Assembly (NCBI RefSeq): GCF_002833405.1
Contig: NZ_CP025124.1
Coordinates: forward strand, 1-64,000
Direction of reading: 5' to 3'
Length of the DNA: 64,000 nucleotides
From: Planococcus sp. MB-3u-03
Lineage (GTDB): Bacteria > Bacillota > Bacilli > Bacillales_A > Planococcaceae
A model generated the notes under the pieces. That model saw only the letters and a program-made list of their open reading frames with translations. It ran no database searches and had not been told where the DNA came from. Made by a program: the position numbers and the translations under genes. Of the stretch, positions 1-7,805 are shown one piece after another; positions within the stretch are counted from its first letter, which is position 1, and each line of letters begins with the position of its first letter.

Positions 1-267
1 CGCAGAGGCAAATCCAGCTTCCCACAACTCTTTATCCAATTCGCCTTCCGGAGCGCAATAGGCGCCGCCTGAGGAGTCTGAGAGAGCTTCTAAATTGCTG
101 TCGGGATCGTCTAGGTTGAAATCTTCGCCCTTACTGGCCATCGACATGAACACCGGCATGATGATGAGCAAAATCGTTACCCCAACGGCAATCAACCCGA
201 GTGGACTGAATAAGACCTTCGTCAGCAAGATCGACCCTATCGTTTTGGCTGTGTCTTTTGGATTCAT
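1..267 (-). CDS. T4SS-associated membrane protein, N-terminal part (runs off left edge)
   Basis: The first 89 residues of a gene that continues left of the window. It starts at an ATG 14 bases after the VirB4 stop, behind a GGGATGAGG stretch. About 15 cytoplasmic residues are followed by one hydrophobic segment (residues 18-45), then an acidic, Ser/Asp-rich stretch, which fits a type II membrane protein. In Gram-positive conjugation operons the gene after VirB4 is often a CwlT/VirB1-like cell-wall hydrolase with this layout. That identity is inferred from position only, because the catalytic part lies outside the window. It is the last visible gene of the minus-strand transfer operon. Confidence 0.6.
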   Translation of the reverse strand, partial: MNPKDTAKTIGSILLTKVLFSPLGLIAVGVTILLIIMPVFMSMASKGEDFNLDDPDSNLEALSDSSGGAYCAPEGELDKELWEAGFASA

Positions 268-281
268 GCCCTCATCCCTTT

Positions 282-2156
282 TCACATCGTCAGTTCGTTA
301 ATGCTTTTCTGGTCAAACCACAGCTTCTCAGTCACTTCGTTTAGCTGCACCTCGAGTTTGATCTTTTTGGAACCAGTATAGAAAATGCCTTTGCCGGCTT
401 GTTCTTTCTTCTTGCCGTCTTTCAGAATCAAGGTCGACCGTTCTTCTTTGGAGAACTGATTGCCAAGTTCTTCTTCCAAGTACTTCAGCTCTTCTTCGCT
501 CATTGGCAAATACAGCCGTTGAACCGATTGCGTGATGATCGCTTTGCCGTAGTTCCGGTTCTCATCGCGTGCCGACAAGAAGTCTTCGACCGATTGCGAA
601 GCTGTCGTGATGCCGCAGTTGAACGAACGGAGCACTTTCATCATGAAGTAGATGAACTCCATCGCTTTCGGCACTTTCGGGTCGGCGATGACGTGCGCTT
701 CATCAATGAAGATTTCGCTCGGCTGCCTGTCGCCACTCATGATTTCATAGGTCGTGTGCGAAAGGATGTTGTAGAAGAGAATCCGTTGAATCTTTTCGTT
801 GTTGCTCATTTCCTTCAAGTCGTAGCACACCAAATCATTGTCGATGTTGACGTTCGTCGGTCCGTTAAACAGTTCCGAATAGATGCCGTACACGTAGGTT
901 TCCAAGGTCGTATGGAAATCCCGGATCCGTTCGTACAACGGTGGGTCGTTTTGTTTGTCTCGTGCAATCAACTCGTATAGGTCTTCCAAGATGGGATAAT
1001 CATCGGCCGTTAATTGGTTCACATCGGTCGTCTCATCGATTCCCTTCTCTTCGTAGACCTTCTGGATGTATCGGCTCAAGATGTCTTCCTGCAGATCACT
1101 CATGGAGTTGTACATCAATTGGAACATCACCAACAGGTTCGAAATCTTCGTCAGCAAAATGTTCCCCAGTTCGGTTTCTTCCATTTGAATCTTCTCGCTG
1201 ATTTTCGGGAGGTCCATCGGGTTGATCCGGTTTCCGCCTTTCAGCTGAAACTTGACCCAGGCACCGCCGAGATCCGAATAGTTCCGACCGAATTCGCCTT
1301 TTGGATCCACCGTGATGATTTTCCGTCCGAGCATGTGCTTGTTCGTCATATTCGCAAACAAGTACGTCGATTTCCCGATGCCGGAAATCCCGATGACGAA
1401 TTCATGCCGGTTCAATAAGTTCGTGTCGTCGACAATCACGACATTCCCTGTCGTCATGTTCCGTCCTTTGATCAAACCCGTTTCTGAGAACATTTCGTTT
1501 TCGTGGAACGGGAAGAAATACGAAATCGCTTCCGAATTGGTCATCTTGTAGGTAAGCTCGTCCACTTTGTTGTCATTCAACGGAAGGAACGACCGGAACG
1601 CATCCACGGCTCGGTCTGTTGGGTTGTGGATGATGCCGATTTTCGAGAACTTGCTTTTGACGGTCGTCGTCAGTTGGTCCAATTCTTCTTGTGAACTGGC
1701 GACCAAATGGATGAGCGTATGAAACAGGTAAATCTTATCGTTACGGTACGACAGGTTCCGCAACATTTCCGAGGCACTTTCAATCTGACCTTCGGATTCA
1801 ATAATTGTTTGTTCATCCGCGAAGCGAGTATTCATCTTCATCCGGTTTTGCTTAATGCTTTTGACGAGTTGCGTCCGGACTTCGCCCATGTTGTATTCCT
1901 GCAGGTAATGAACCAGCGACACGTTCTCCGGAATCTCCGTCACTTGCTGGATCTTGTTTTGGTCTTGAATCGGATCATAATCCACGATGAGAAGCGTCCG
2001 GGTGTAATTCGCCCCGACCCGGACAGAGGAATCGTATTCCGTCAGGTTGTCTGGGGCAATGGCTGTCAGAAGCGTTTCGTTCATGCCACTGACCGTGTCT
2101 TCAAACGTTGTTTCGTCTGGTTGTTTGGGCTGCAGCCACTTCGGTTTCCACACCAT
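282..2156 (-). CDS. virB4: VirB4-family conjugation ATPase (TrsE/TraE type)
   Basis: A 624-residue VirB4-type ATPase that powers assembly of the conjugative type IV secretion channel at the inner face of the membrane. Walker A is GISGIGKST at about residues 256-264. Walker B is EIFIDEAH at about 481-488, followed by the region containing TTASQSVEDFL that is typical of VirB4 C-termini. The N-terminal ~240 residues carry the usual mixed VirB4 N-domain. Start: ATG behind a strong AGGAGGTG. It lies in a tight minus-strand operon, 11 bases after the 351-residue membrane protein and 14 bases before the next gene. The reading frame is intact and family length is normal (TrsE is about 670 residues). 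Confidence 0.93.
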   Translation of the reverse strand: MVWKPKWLQPKQPDETTFEDTVSGMNETLLTAIAPDNLTEYDSSVRVGANYTRTLLIVDYDPIQDQNKIQQVTEIPENVSLVHYLQEYNMGEVRTQLVKSIKQNRMKMNTRFADEQTIIESEGQIESASEMLRNLSYRNDKIYLFHTLIHLVASSQEELDQLTTTVKSKFSKIGIIHNPTDRAVDAFRSFLPLNDNKVDELTYKMTNSEAISYFFPFHENEMFSETGLIKGRNMTTGNVVIVDDTNLLNRHEFVIGISGIGKSTYLFANMTNKHMLGRKIITVDPKGEFGRNYSDLGGAWVKFQLKGGNRINPMDLPKISEKIQMEETELGNILLTKISNLLVMFQLMYNSMSDLQEDILSRYIQKVYEEKGIDETTDVNQLTADDYPILEDLYELIARDKQNDPPLYERIRDFHTTLETYVYGIYSELFNGPTNVNIDNDLVCYDLKEMSNNEKIQRILFYNILSHTTYEIMSGDRQPSEIFIDEAHVIADPKVPKAMEFIYFMMKVLRSFNCGITTASQSVEDFLSARDENRNYGKAIITQSVQRLYLPMSEEELKYLEEELGNQFSKEERSTLILKDGKKKEQAGKGIFYTGSKKIKLEVQLNEVTEKLWFDQKSINELTM

Positions 2157-2167
2157 GTTTCCACCTC

Positions 2168-3223
2168 CTACTCAAATCGATCATTCAGCAAGGTCTTGTA
2201 TTGCTCGACTAAGGCTTTGGCTGTATTCTTCCCAACGACCACATCGAGCTTAGCGTTGGTTTTATGGACGATGTTCTGTCCTTGCGCCTGGGCATTCTCG
2301 AAATCGATGCAGGCATAATAGAATTTCAACAGTTCGTCGTTCTCGAGAATCTTCACGTCCAACTTTTCGTAGCCCGACAGCATCTGTTCGAGTTTGGCTT
2401 GCAGGATGTTCGCCGTCGTTTCGAGCTTCAGGTAATCCTTCGGCGAATTCGTCATCGGTTTGGAAATCACCAAATACCGTTTTCGGGTCACCATGTTCTT
2501 CGACTTTTGGATCCGTTCGATCTGATCCGCATAGCCTTGTTTGAGCATGCGTTTCGCGTAGGATGAGTTCTGATCGACTTGCTCGTTGAACCACATCAAG
2601 TAGTTCGTTAAATTGATCGGCTGTGCGACTTGCATCAACTGGATCTGTTTCTCGCCCGTATCGTTGATAAACGACTGATACGCCGACAAGACGTTCTCTT
2701 TCGCCAGCTCGTTCATTAGCGAAAGGTTGACCGAAGACACTTCCAGCACCTTAATCAAACGCCGGTCCGAAGACTCCAAACAACCATTGGCGATATTCGC
2801 GAGTCCTAATTCAGTTCGGGTGTCCCGTTCGTTCCGGCTCATCGGTAAGGCTCCTTTCGCGTAATGAAAATCTTTCTTCCGGTGCTTCGCTCGCAGCTTC
2901 CAAATCACTTTGTATTGCAAGAGCGACAAGTTCTTACGCACGGGATGCTTGTTTAACTGAAACACCGTCACGATCATCGCCGGCACAAACGCCACGAGGA
3001 GGAGTTGCTGATTGAAAGTTCCTGCCCGGTACAGCAAGTACGAGATGAACGCCCCTAAGATCAGAAACGGAGAAACGATGAACACGTCCTGGAACGAGAT
3101 ATTGCCGTACAGGTACTTCTTCGTGTCGATGTTCAACGGCAATTCGACTTTGCCACGGTCACGCAACCGTTCCTGGCGCTCCACATAGGAATCTGTTCGC
3201 ATGGGTATCACATACTTTCTCAC
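2168..3223 (-). CDS. T4SS membrane protein (TcpE/PrgI-like plus VirB4-N-like)
   Basis: A 351-residue protein directly upstream of virB4 in the transfer operon. The N-terminal ~40 residues are basic and soluble. Two membrane segments follow (about 48-66 and 75-92), as in PrgI/TcpE-type proteins, and then a long soluble part of about 230 residues rich in charged residues. In pSK41- and pIP501-like systems the equivalent position is held by TrsD/TraD-type channel proteins, and the soluble part resembles the N-domain of VirB4 ATPases. No nucleotide-binding motif is visible, so a structural or adaptor role is more likely than ATP hydrolysis. The assignment rests on order, length and topology rather than a recognised signature. 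Confidence 0.7.
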   Translation of the reverse strand: MRKYVIPMRTDSYVERQERLRDRGKVELPLNIDTKKYLYGNISFQDVFIVSPFLILGAFISYLLYRAGTFNQQLLLVAFVPAMIVTVFQLNKHPVRKNLSLLQYKVIWKLRAKHRKKDFHYAKGALPMSRNERDTRTELGLANIANGCLESSDRRLIKVLEVSSVNLSLMNELAKENVLSAYQSFINDTGEKQIQLMQVAQPINLTNYLMWFNEQVDQNSSYAKRMLKQGYADQIERIQKSKNMVTRKRYLVISKPMTNSPKDYLKLETTANILQAKLEQMLSGYEKLDVKILENDELLKFYYACIDFENAQAQGQNIVHKTNAKLDVVVGKNTAKALVEQYKTLLNDRFE

Positions 3224-3229
3224 ATTTTC

Positions 3230-3454
3230 TTACAGGTTGATTTTGATGTAGTCAACAATTGGTTTGGCTAGAATAAATACAACTAAGCCGATTAGACAAA
3301 CCTTTATACCATTTTTAAATTTTGGAGTTGATTGTTCATCTCCAGCCCAAACTGCAACAGCACAAATTAACAAACCAATCATAAAAATCGTAATGAATGT
3401 ACCTTGCATATCCGTAAATAAGGTATTCAAAAACGTACTGATTCGATCAAACAT
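3230..3454 (-). CDS. Small two-TM T4SS protein (VirB2/TrsC-like)
   Basis: A 74-residue hydrophobic protein, first gene of the minus-strand transfer operon. I chose the internal ATG at 3454 because AAAGGTGGTG sits 7-8 bases before it. The frame can be extended to 3556, but that stretch is basic and contains the operator repeats. There are two membrane segments (about 18-36 and 49-68) separated by a short charged loop (residues 37-48). This is the size and topology of VirB2/TrbC-like pilin or small channel subunits. It ends 6 bases before the next gene. Confidence 0.75.
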   Translation of the reverse strand: MFDRISTFLNTLFTDMQGTFITIFMIGLLICAVAVWAGDEQSTPKFKNGIKVCLIGLVVFILAKPIVDYIKINL

Positions 3455-3494
3455 ATTTGCCACCACCTTTCTTCTCTGTCTTAACCGTAACAAA

Positions 3495-3536
3495 TTGCCA
3501 TTTATTCGGCAATCAAAATTGCCAGATTTCCGGCAG
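3495..3536. promoter_or_regulatory. Tandem inverted-repeat operator upstream of the transfer operon
   Basis: Two 18-bp inverted repeats of the form TTGCC-N8-GGCAA lie at 3495-3512 and 3519-3536. The second ends in G instead of A. Their starts are 24 bp apart, so they sit in direct-repeat phase. They lie 41-82 bases before the chosen start of the first transfer gene, where a repressor would be expected. The regulator is not identified; the Xre protein at 4900-5217 is a candidate. No convincing -10/-35 pair was found around them. Confidence 0.55.
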
Positions 3537-3653
3537 TACTTAAAGACCTTTTTCAAATGGCTTTAAATAAGGTTTTTAAGCACTCTAATACTTTTTTCCT
3601 CAACTACTACTAAGAAAGGGCTAATTTATCAGAACTTTTATTTATATATAAAT

Positions 3654-3683
3654 AAAAAAAGGAAGTCACTTGGACTTCCTTTT
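3654..3683 (-). terminator. Terminator of repA
   Basis: Ten-base arms AAAGGAAGTC / GACTTCCTTT with a 5-base loop, followed on the minus strand by a T-rich run (the A tract at 3651-3660 on the plus strand). The hairpin overlaps the last repA codons and the stop. Confidence 0.8.
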
Positions 3684-4607
3684 CGCTAGTTTGAGAAGCA
3701 ATTTCGCTTTTTCAGCTTCCAATTCTTCTGGAGAAACTGTTTCTTCCAATGCTTCCTTCGTATTCTGTTCGTGAAGCCAATCAGGTACCAACTCGGTTCT
3801 AACAGGCTTTTGAATGGGCTGTGTTTGAATACCGAGCCATTTCTTTTTATCTTCGACGGCTTTTGTGAGTCGTGCGGTAATGCTTTTGATTCGTCCAGGT
3901 GTGCGTTCGAGAGAATATTGCAAGGCATCGGCGTATTGATGCAGCGTCAATACTTCCTGATGAGCGAAGTAATGATTCGCCACATCTTGAACCTCAATAG
4001 CGTCATCCATCAATCGTTCTTTGTTTTTGATTAAGACCTGCACAATCACTTCAGGAATATCGGTTTTCTCTCGCAGTTGATTGATCTTTATTTCAGTCTC
4101 ACTAAGATCAGTCTTGTTAAGGTCAGTATCATTAGTGTTAAAAGTTTTAACTTCTTGAAGTAAAGAATGTTGATTTCTTGAAGTTAAAGATTTTAACTTC
4201 TGTTGGGCCCCAAGGGTTTCAGGCTCTTTTTCAGGTTCTCCCATCTGCTTCGCATCGGAGATTTCCGCCACTGGTTTCAGCAAATACAGCCGATTGGATT
4301 GCGATAATCCCATGCGTTTCTCTTCTAGCAATTCAACTTGATGCAGCTCTTTTTTGATTTTGATTACGGTCGGTTTACTGCAATTTAAGATATCGGATAA
4401 CTGCTGATTCCCATACAAGAAGTAAATGTTCCCTTCCTCATCAAACCAATCGTTCTTAATCGACAAATCCAAACGATCTTGTAGAATTGCAAAGGCAATT
4501 TTCGCGTCGTTGCTCAGTTTCTTGTAACGCTCATTAGTAAAAAATACCTTAGGCAGTCGGTAGAATCGCTGCGCAGCCTCTTCTCGTATGTTGTACTTTC
4601 CAGTCAT
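3666..4607 (-). CDS. repA: RepA_N-family plasmid replication initiator
   Basis: A 313-residue initiator of the RepA_N family (the pSK41/pAD1-like theta replicons). The N-terminal ~115 residues carry the conserved domain: FYRLPKVFF, then SNDAKIAFAILQDRL, then a winged-helix-like part with LSDILNCSKPTVIKIKKEL. The middle is low in conservation and the C-terminal part is helical. I chose ATG 4607 over 4625 because AAGGGG precedes 4607 at normal spacing and would lie inside the longer frame. Family members initiate replication at iterons inside their own gene, and three 23-bp repeats are visible at 4147-4206. Upstream lie a long leader and a divergent antisense RNA, the usual copy-number control for this family. 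Confidence 0.93.
   Translation of the reverse strand: MTGKYNIREEAAQRFYRLPKVFFTNERYKKLSNDAKIAFAILQDRLDLSIKNDWFDEEGNIYFLYGNQQLSDILNCSKPTVIKIKKELHQVELLEEKRMGLSQSNRLYLLKPVAEISDAKQMGEPEKEPETLGAQQKLKSLTSRNQHSLLQEVKTFNTNDTDLNKTDLSETEIKINQLREKTDIPEVIVQVLIKNKERLMDDAIEVQDVANHYFAHQEVLTLHQYADALQYSLERTPGRIKSITARLTKAVEDKKKWLGIQTQPIQKPVRTELVPDWLHEQNTKEALEETVSPEELEAEKAKLLLKLAKRKSK
4147..4206. repeat. Intragenic iterons in repA (candidate oriV)
   Basis: Three direct repeats start at 4147, 4170 and 4193, exactly 23 bp apart. The first two read TTAACTTCTTGAAG and TTGATTTCTTGAAG. The third shares only the first nine bases. They lie in the non-conserved middle of repA, the place where RepA_N plasmids such as pSK41 carry their origin. 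Function as oriV is inferred from that precedent. Confidence 0.65.
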
Positions 4608-4832
4608 CTTACATACCCCTTCCATTCTCTTAAATTCAGTCAGAGAAATTTCAAAGGAGTCTCAACAAAATCAAGCCCCAGCAAGAGAAAACAGGCTATT
4701 CGCTAGGCTTGAATTTATGCTATAATCAAGACAACAAAACATTCTTTGAAATTTCTCTACGTGGGAACTCTTTTATTGACGGTCGCCAAACTACCAATAA
4801 AAGAGTTTGTAGAGATTTTTTTATATATATAT
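4608..4832 (-). promoter_or_regulatory. repA mRNA leader with long-range inverted repeat
   Basis: The leader from the predicted start near 4832 to the repA ATG is about 225 nt. It contains the complement of the antisense RNA hairpin. It also contains a 14-bp perfect inverted repeat formed by AGAGAAATTTCAAA (4642-4655) and TTTGAAATTTCTCT (4744-4757). Pairing of these arms would fold the region just before the ribosome site. RepA_N leaders are known targets of RNAI-type translational attenuation; here the mechanism is inferred from structure. Confidence 0.6.
4718..4822 (+). ncRNA. Antisense RNA (RNAI-type) controlling repA
   Basis: A plus-strand extended -10 promoter, TGCTATAAT (4718-4726), would start a short RNA near 4732. 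The RNA folds into a hairpin with perfect 13-base arms AACTCTTTTATTG / CAATAAAAGAGTT and a loop holding GGTCGCCAAACTAC. An outer CTCTAC/GTAGAG stem closes it, and a T7 tract follows at 4816-4822. It is transcribed opposite the repA leader. The complementary loop in the repA mRNA contains UUGGCG, a YUNR-type U-turn used for antisense recognition in pSK41-like plasmids. Confidence 0.8.
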
Positions 4833-4838
4833 AAATTA

Positions 4839-4867
4839 TTTGTATCAGTTTAGCATACTTTTCTCAA
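4839..4867 (-). promoter_or_regulatory. Predicted repA promoter
   Basis: On the minus strand TTGAGA (4862-4867) is followed after 17 bases by TACAAA (4839-4844). This places the repA start near 4832, upstream of the antisense RNA target. The -10 match is only moderate. Confidence 0.5.
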
Positions 4868-4899
4868 ACAGATACGTCTAATTTCGAAAGGATCATCCT

Positions 4900-5217
4900 A
4901 TGCCCCCTAAAAACGAAAAAGACCTTTACATAAAAATCGGTGAAGCCTTAAAAAGCATTCGCAAAGAGAAAAACTTAACCATTACCGACATTCATGCGAT
5001 GAGTGAGTTTCATAGTTCCACCATCTCACTGATTGAACGTGGAAAACAGAACGTATCGATTGGATGGCTCATTCATTACGCCAACATCCTGGAAATCGAT
5101 CCCACAGAAATCTTTTTGCGTGCCTTTAAAGACGATTTTCAAGAAATGCAGCTTCAAAAGATGTATGAACGCTTCGGAACCTATAATCCTGAATCCGATA
5201 ACGATGAAAATTCCTAA
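4900..5217 (+). CDS. Xre/Cro-CI family transcriptional regulator
   Basis: A 105-residue helix-turn-helix protein transcribed divergently from repA. Residues 10-70 form the HTH_3 fold: IGEALKSIRKEKNLT, then the recognition region SSTISLIERGKQN, then ILEIDPTEIF. The C-terminal ~30 residues are acidic and may dimerise or sense. The start has GAAAGGAT before it. It probably represses its own promoter, repA or the transfer operon; the TTGCC-N8-GGCAA pair at 3495-3536 is a candidate target, but nothing links them directly. A terminator follows its stop. Confidence 0.85.
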   Translation: MPPKNEKDLYIKIGEALKSIRKEKNLTITDIHAMSEFHSSTISLIERGKQNVSIGWLIHYANILEIDPTEIFLRAFKDDFQEMQLQKMYERFGTYNPESDNDENS

Positions 5218-5243
5218 CACTCGGCTCATGCTGAGTCTTTTTT
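5217..5243 (+). terminator. Terminator of the xre gene
   Basis: Arms ACTCGGC / GCTGAGT (one G-U pair) with a 4-base loop, then a run of six T, directly after the stop codon. Confidence 0.8.
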
Positions 5244-5333
5244 AATGCGATCAAAAGAGTGATGGATGGATAACCAATACCTAACCCGAATAAAAACACC
5301 ACGTATACAGATATGTATTGGCAGACTGGACCA

Positions 5334-6845
5334 TTAAGAAGAATTGAAGTTTTTACCAGTTATTGGCTCGGATAAGCGCTTTTCAAGGAACCACTCCACA
5401 TCGTCAATCAGGTCGTGAACAATACGTTCATTCACGCGTTCAGATATCATGACTTGCAGGGCTTCCTTGTACCGAACCCGATGGGTTTGCTGATAACTGA
5501 GTGCACACTGAAGAAGCACAGCCACGGAAGTAATTCCGGTCTGGGCTGTACATCCTTTGCCAACTCGCTTGATGAGAATTTTCTTCGACTGTTGGATTAA
5601 CACATTGAATGAGCTCCGTGGAATGCCGACGGCTTCGCAAAGTTCTCGCTGCGTCGTCCAATTGATTGGTTGATCCAGTGAGGTCTTTTCCTGAATGAAC
5701 TGCAGCAGATCCTCTTCCCACTCGTCGTAATGGCTGCGTTTCCGGTCGTTACGTTCTTTTTTAAACTTGTACCAGCCGCCCATCGGGTTTTCGATGGTGA
5801 TCTCCTTGCGACTCCCCCACTCGTTCAAGAGTTCTTGAATATAGTCCTGGTGAGCGCCTTTAAAACGCCCCTTGTAGGCGCTTCTGACGATTTTCTCGAC
5901 TTCATTATGCCGAAGGGGCGAAACAAGCCCTGAATTGTACTCATCGAGCAAATCCAGCGTTTCTCCCTTCCCCTTTCCGGCACTATAGCAAGCAAGCGCA
6001 AGCGTGAACATCAGGTTATCACGGCCAAGCTGTCCCGATTGTCCTTTCACGTGACGCGTCTTCAGCAGTTCCTGGAACCAGGCTGTCTGAGTTGGGTCGT
6101 GCTCCGATGATTCATCCGCAACGACAAACAGTCCCCTCCCCCGGTCGTCGTCCTGACGCTTCGACCAAGCAATCAACGAGCCAAAGTCATAGACCATCTC
6201 TTCCGAGAACCACCGAATGTTGTCTTCGTTGGGCATGCGGAAAAAACCAAAGTCATTACAGGAGACATCGACTCCTTGTAAGACCTTGGTCAAGCTCTGT
6301 TTGATGTTTTCGGAAATACGTTTCGCCACTTTGAGTCCGCGAAAATCGTTTTGGTTGCTGATGAACAACGGTTTTTCCAAGACAAAATAGACCTGAAATC
6401 CCTTCGGAGTTTCCAAGACAAGTGTAGGTACACCGACGCTATGATCGAGTGCAGCCATCAAGATTTCCGTATACGCCTGTTTTTTGGTATCGATATCGAC
6501 GACAAAGGTATTGATCTGTTGGAGGTTCTTCTCTTCGTGTCCCTTGAGGAACCGTCTTTTTTCATCTGAATACCTTATGTAGTTGAATACGTTGGGATTC
6601 CAATGCGAAACCAAAGAAACGTCCTCCAAGAGAGTTTCTAAGGACGTAACAACATAGCCTTTAACACCGGAAGGTGTAGAAAGATCTTCTTTAGATCGAA
6701 CCACACCAATTGCTCCAGTCTTTCTTTTATTGGCCTTTTTGGCAGCCTCAACTCGAAGTGGAAGGCTTAATTTAGAATTCTTAATTTTATAAGAATAGAT
6801 TCCATTTTTTAAAATAGTATCTATTACTTTATCTAATTTATTCAT
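5334..6845 (-). CDS. Primase-type plasmid replication protein (PriCT domain)
   Basis: A 503-residue replication protein. The first ~240 residues resemble archaeo-eukaryotic primase-like Rep proteins: an acidic TFVVDIDTKK at about residues 112-121, then LETPKGFQVYFVLEKP, and VSCNDFGFFRMPNEDN. Residues ~265-330 match a primase C-terminal helical domain: LGRDNLMFTLALACYSAGKG and HNEVEKIVRSAYKGRF. The last ~130 residues look like a winged-helix DNA-binding part (TTQRELCEAVGIPRSSF). The start follows GAAGGGGAAGGG. It is transcribed away from the 53-bp array just upstream, so the array could be its iterons. This gives the element a second replication protein besides RepA; whether both work is unknown. 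Confidence 0.8.
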   Translation of the reverse strand: MNKLDKVIDTILKNGIYSYKIKNSKLSLPLRVEAAKKANKRKTGAIGVVRSKEDLSTPSGVKGYVVTSLETLLEDVSLVSHWNPNVFNYIRYSDEKRRFLKGHEEKNLQQINTFVVDIDTKKQAYTEILMAALDHSVGVPTLVLETPKGFQVYFVLEKPLFISNQNDFRGLKVAKRISENIKQSLTKVLQGVDVSCNDFGFFRMPNEDNIRWFSEEMVYDFGSLIAWSKRQDDDRGRGLFVVADESSEHDPTQTAWFQELLKTRHVKGQSGQLGRDNLMFTLALACYSAGKGKGETLDLLDEYNSGLVSPLRHNEVEKIVRSAYKGRFKGAHQDYIQELLNEWGSRKEITIENPMGGWYKFKKERNDRKRSHYDEWEEDLLQFIQEKTSLDQPINWTTQRELCEAVGIPRSSFNVLIQQSKKILIKRVGKGCTAQTGITSVAVLLQCALSYQQTHRVRYKEALQVMISERVNERIVHDLIDDVEWFLEKRLSEPITGKNFNSS

Positions 6846-6941
6846 CTAACCCTTCCCCTTCATTGACTTACCATGCTTCTTTTCCTAACCGTATAGGAAT
6901 GAAAACATCGTGTAAATAGCATCAAATCAAGGTTTTCAAGG

Positions 6942-7250
6942 TCGCAGAAGTAGATATTTCTACTTTTCTACCTTTGTTAGAATGAACACCATTCTCGCAG
7001 AAGTAGATATTTCTACTTTTCTACTTTTGTTAGAATGAACACCATTCTCGCAGAAGTAGATATTTCTACTTTTCTACCTTTGTTAGAATGAACAACATTC
7101 TCGCAGAAGTAGATATTTCTACTTTTCTACTTTTGTTAGAATGAACTCCATTCTCACAGAAGTAGATATTTCCACTTTTCTACTTTTGTTGGAATGATCG
7201 TCATTCTCGCAGAAGTAGATATTTCTACTTTTCTACTTTTGTTAGAATCA
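6942..7250. repeat. Phased repeat array, block 1 (6 units of 53 bp)
   Basis: Six tandem units start at 6942, 6995, 7048, 7101, 7154 and 7207, exactly 53 bp apart. Each unit contains AGAAGTAGATATTTCTAC, an inverted repeat GTAGA-TATT-TCTAC, followed by TTTTCTACTTTTGTTAGAATG. The variable part is only the last ~10 bases. A 53-bp period is close to five turns of B-DNA, so all sites would face the same side. It lies between the primase-type rep gene and parA. Confidence 0.95.
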
Positions 7251-7328
7251 TGAAATTAGTAAAGATCACATCTCTTCTCAGAGACCTTGATAATGCAGGG
7301 GAAAAATAATGAAAACTCCTTTTTCTAA

Positions 7329-7676
7329 CAGAAGTAGATATTTCTACCTTTGTTGGAATGAATGTCATTCTCGCAGAAGTAGATATTTCTACTTTTCTAC
7401 TTTTGTTAGAATAAGTACCATTCTCAAAAGTAGATATTTCTACTTTTCTACTTTTGTTAGAATGAGTACCATTCTCAGAAGTAGATATTTCTACTTTTCT
7501 ACTTTTGTTGAAATGAATGTCATTCTCGCAGAAGTAGATATTTCTACTTTTCTACTTTTGTTAGAATGAGTACCATTCTCAGAAGTAGATATTTCTACTT
7601 TTCTACCTTTGTTGGAATGAATGTCATTCTCACAGAAGTAGATATTTCTACTTTTCTACTTTTGTTGGAATTGATG
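7329..7676. repeat. Phased repeat array, block 2 (7 units of 51 or 53 bp)
   Basis: Seven more units of the same core begin near 7329 and at 7371, 7424, 7475, 7526, 7579 and 7630, spaced 53 or 51 bp. The first lacks the second TCTAC. A 78-bp unrelated spacer (7251-7328) separates the blocks. The position just before parA suggests a centromere (parS) bound by the small partner protein. An iteron function for the neighbouring replication protein is the alternative. Confidence 0.95.
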
Positions 7677-7717
7677 AGCTTATATTACAAATTTATTACA
7701 AATTAATTCTCATATAC

Positions 7718-7784
7718 ACAAACTTCTACTTATGTTATTATCAGAAAATACAGAGTAGAAGTTTGTTAGGTAGAAGTTTGTTAG
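7718..7784. promoter_or_regulatory. Operator-like repeats before parA
   Basis: A 13-bp perfect inverted repeat ACAAACTTCTACT (7718-7730) / AGTAGAAGTTTGT (7754-7766) is followed by a 15-bp direct duplication GTAGAAGTTTGTTAG at 7755-7769 and 7770-7784. The GTAG/CTAC core is shared with the array. This is the expected place for autoregulation of parA-parB by the DNA-binding partner. Confidence 0.65.
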
Positions 7785-7805
7785 GAAGGGTAGGAGAAAA
7801 TAAAA

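Noticed and set aside
399..980. 193-codon plus-strand frame opposite virB4
   Set aside because: It is antisense to a clear VirB4 domain and carries no motif.
7309..7569. 86-codon frame inside the repeat array
   Set aside because: It is created by the repeat unit (RSRYFYFSTFV repeated) and has no independent support.
6942..7676. CRISPR array
   Set aside because: Period is regular, but the conserved part makes up most of each unit and the variable part is about 10 bases and partly reused (ACCATTC, GTCATTC). No spacer-like unique sequence and no cas genes. Centromere or iteron array fits better.
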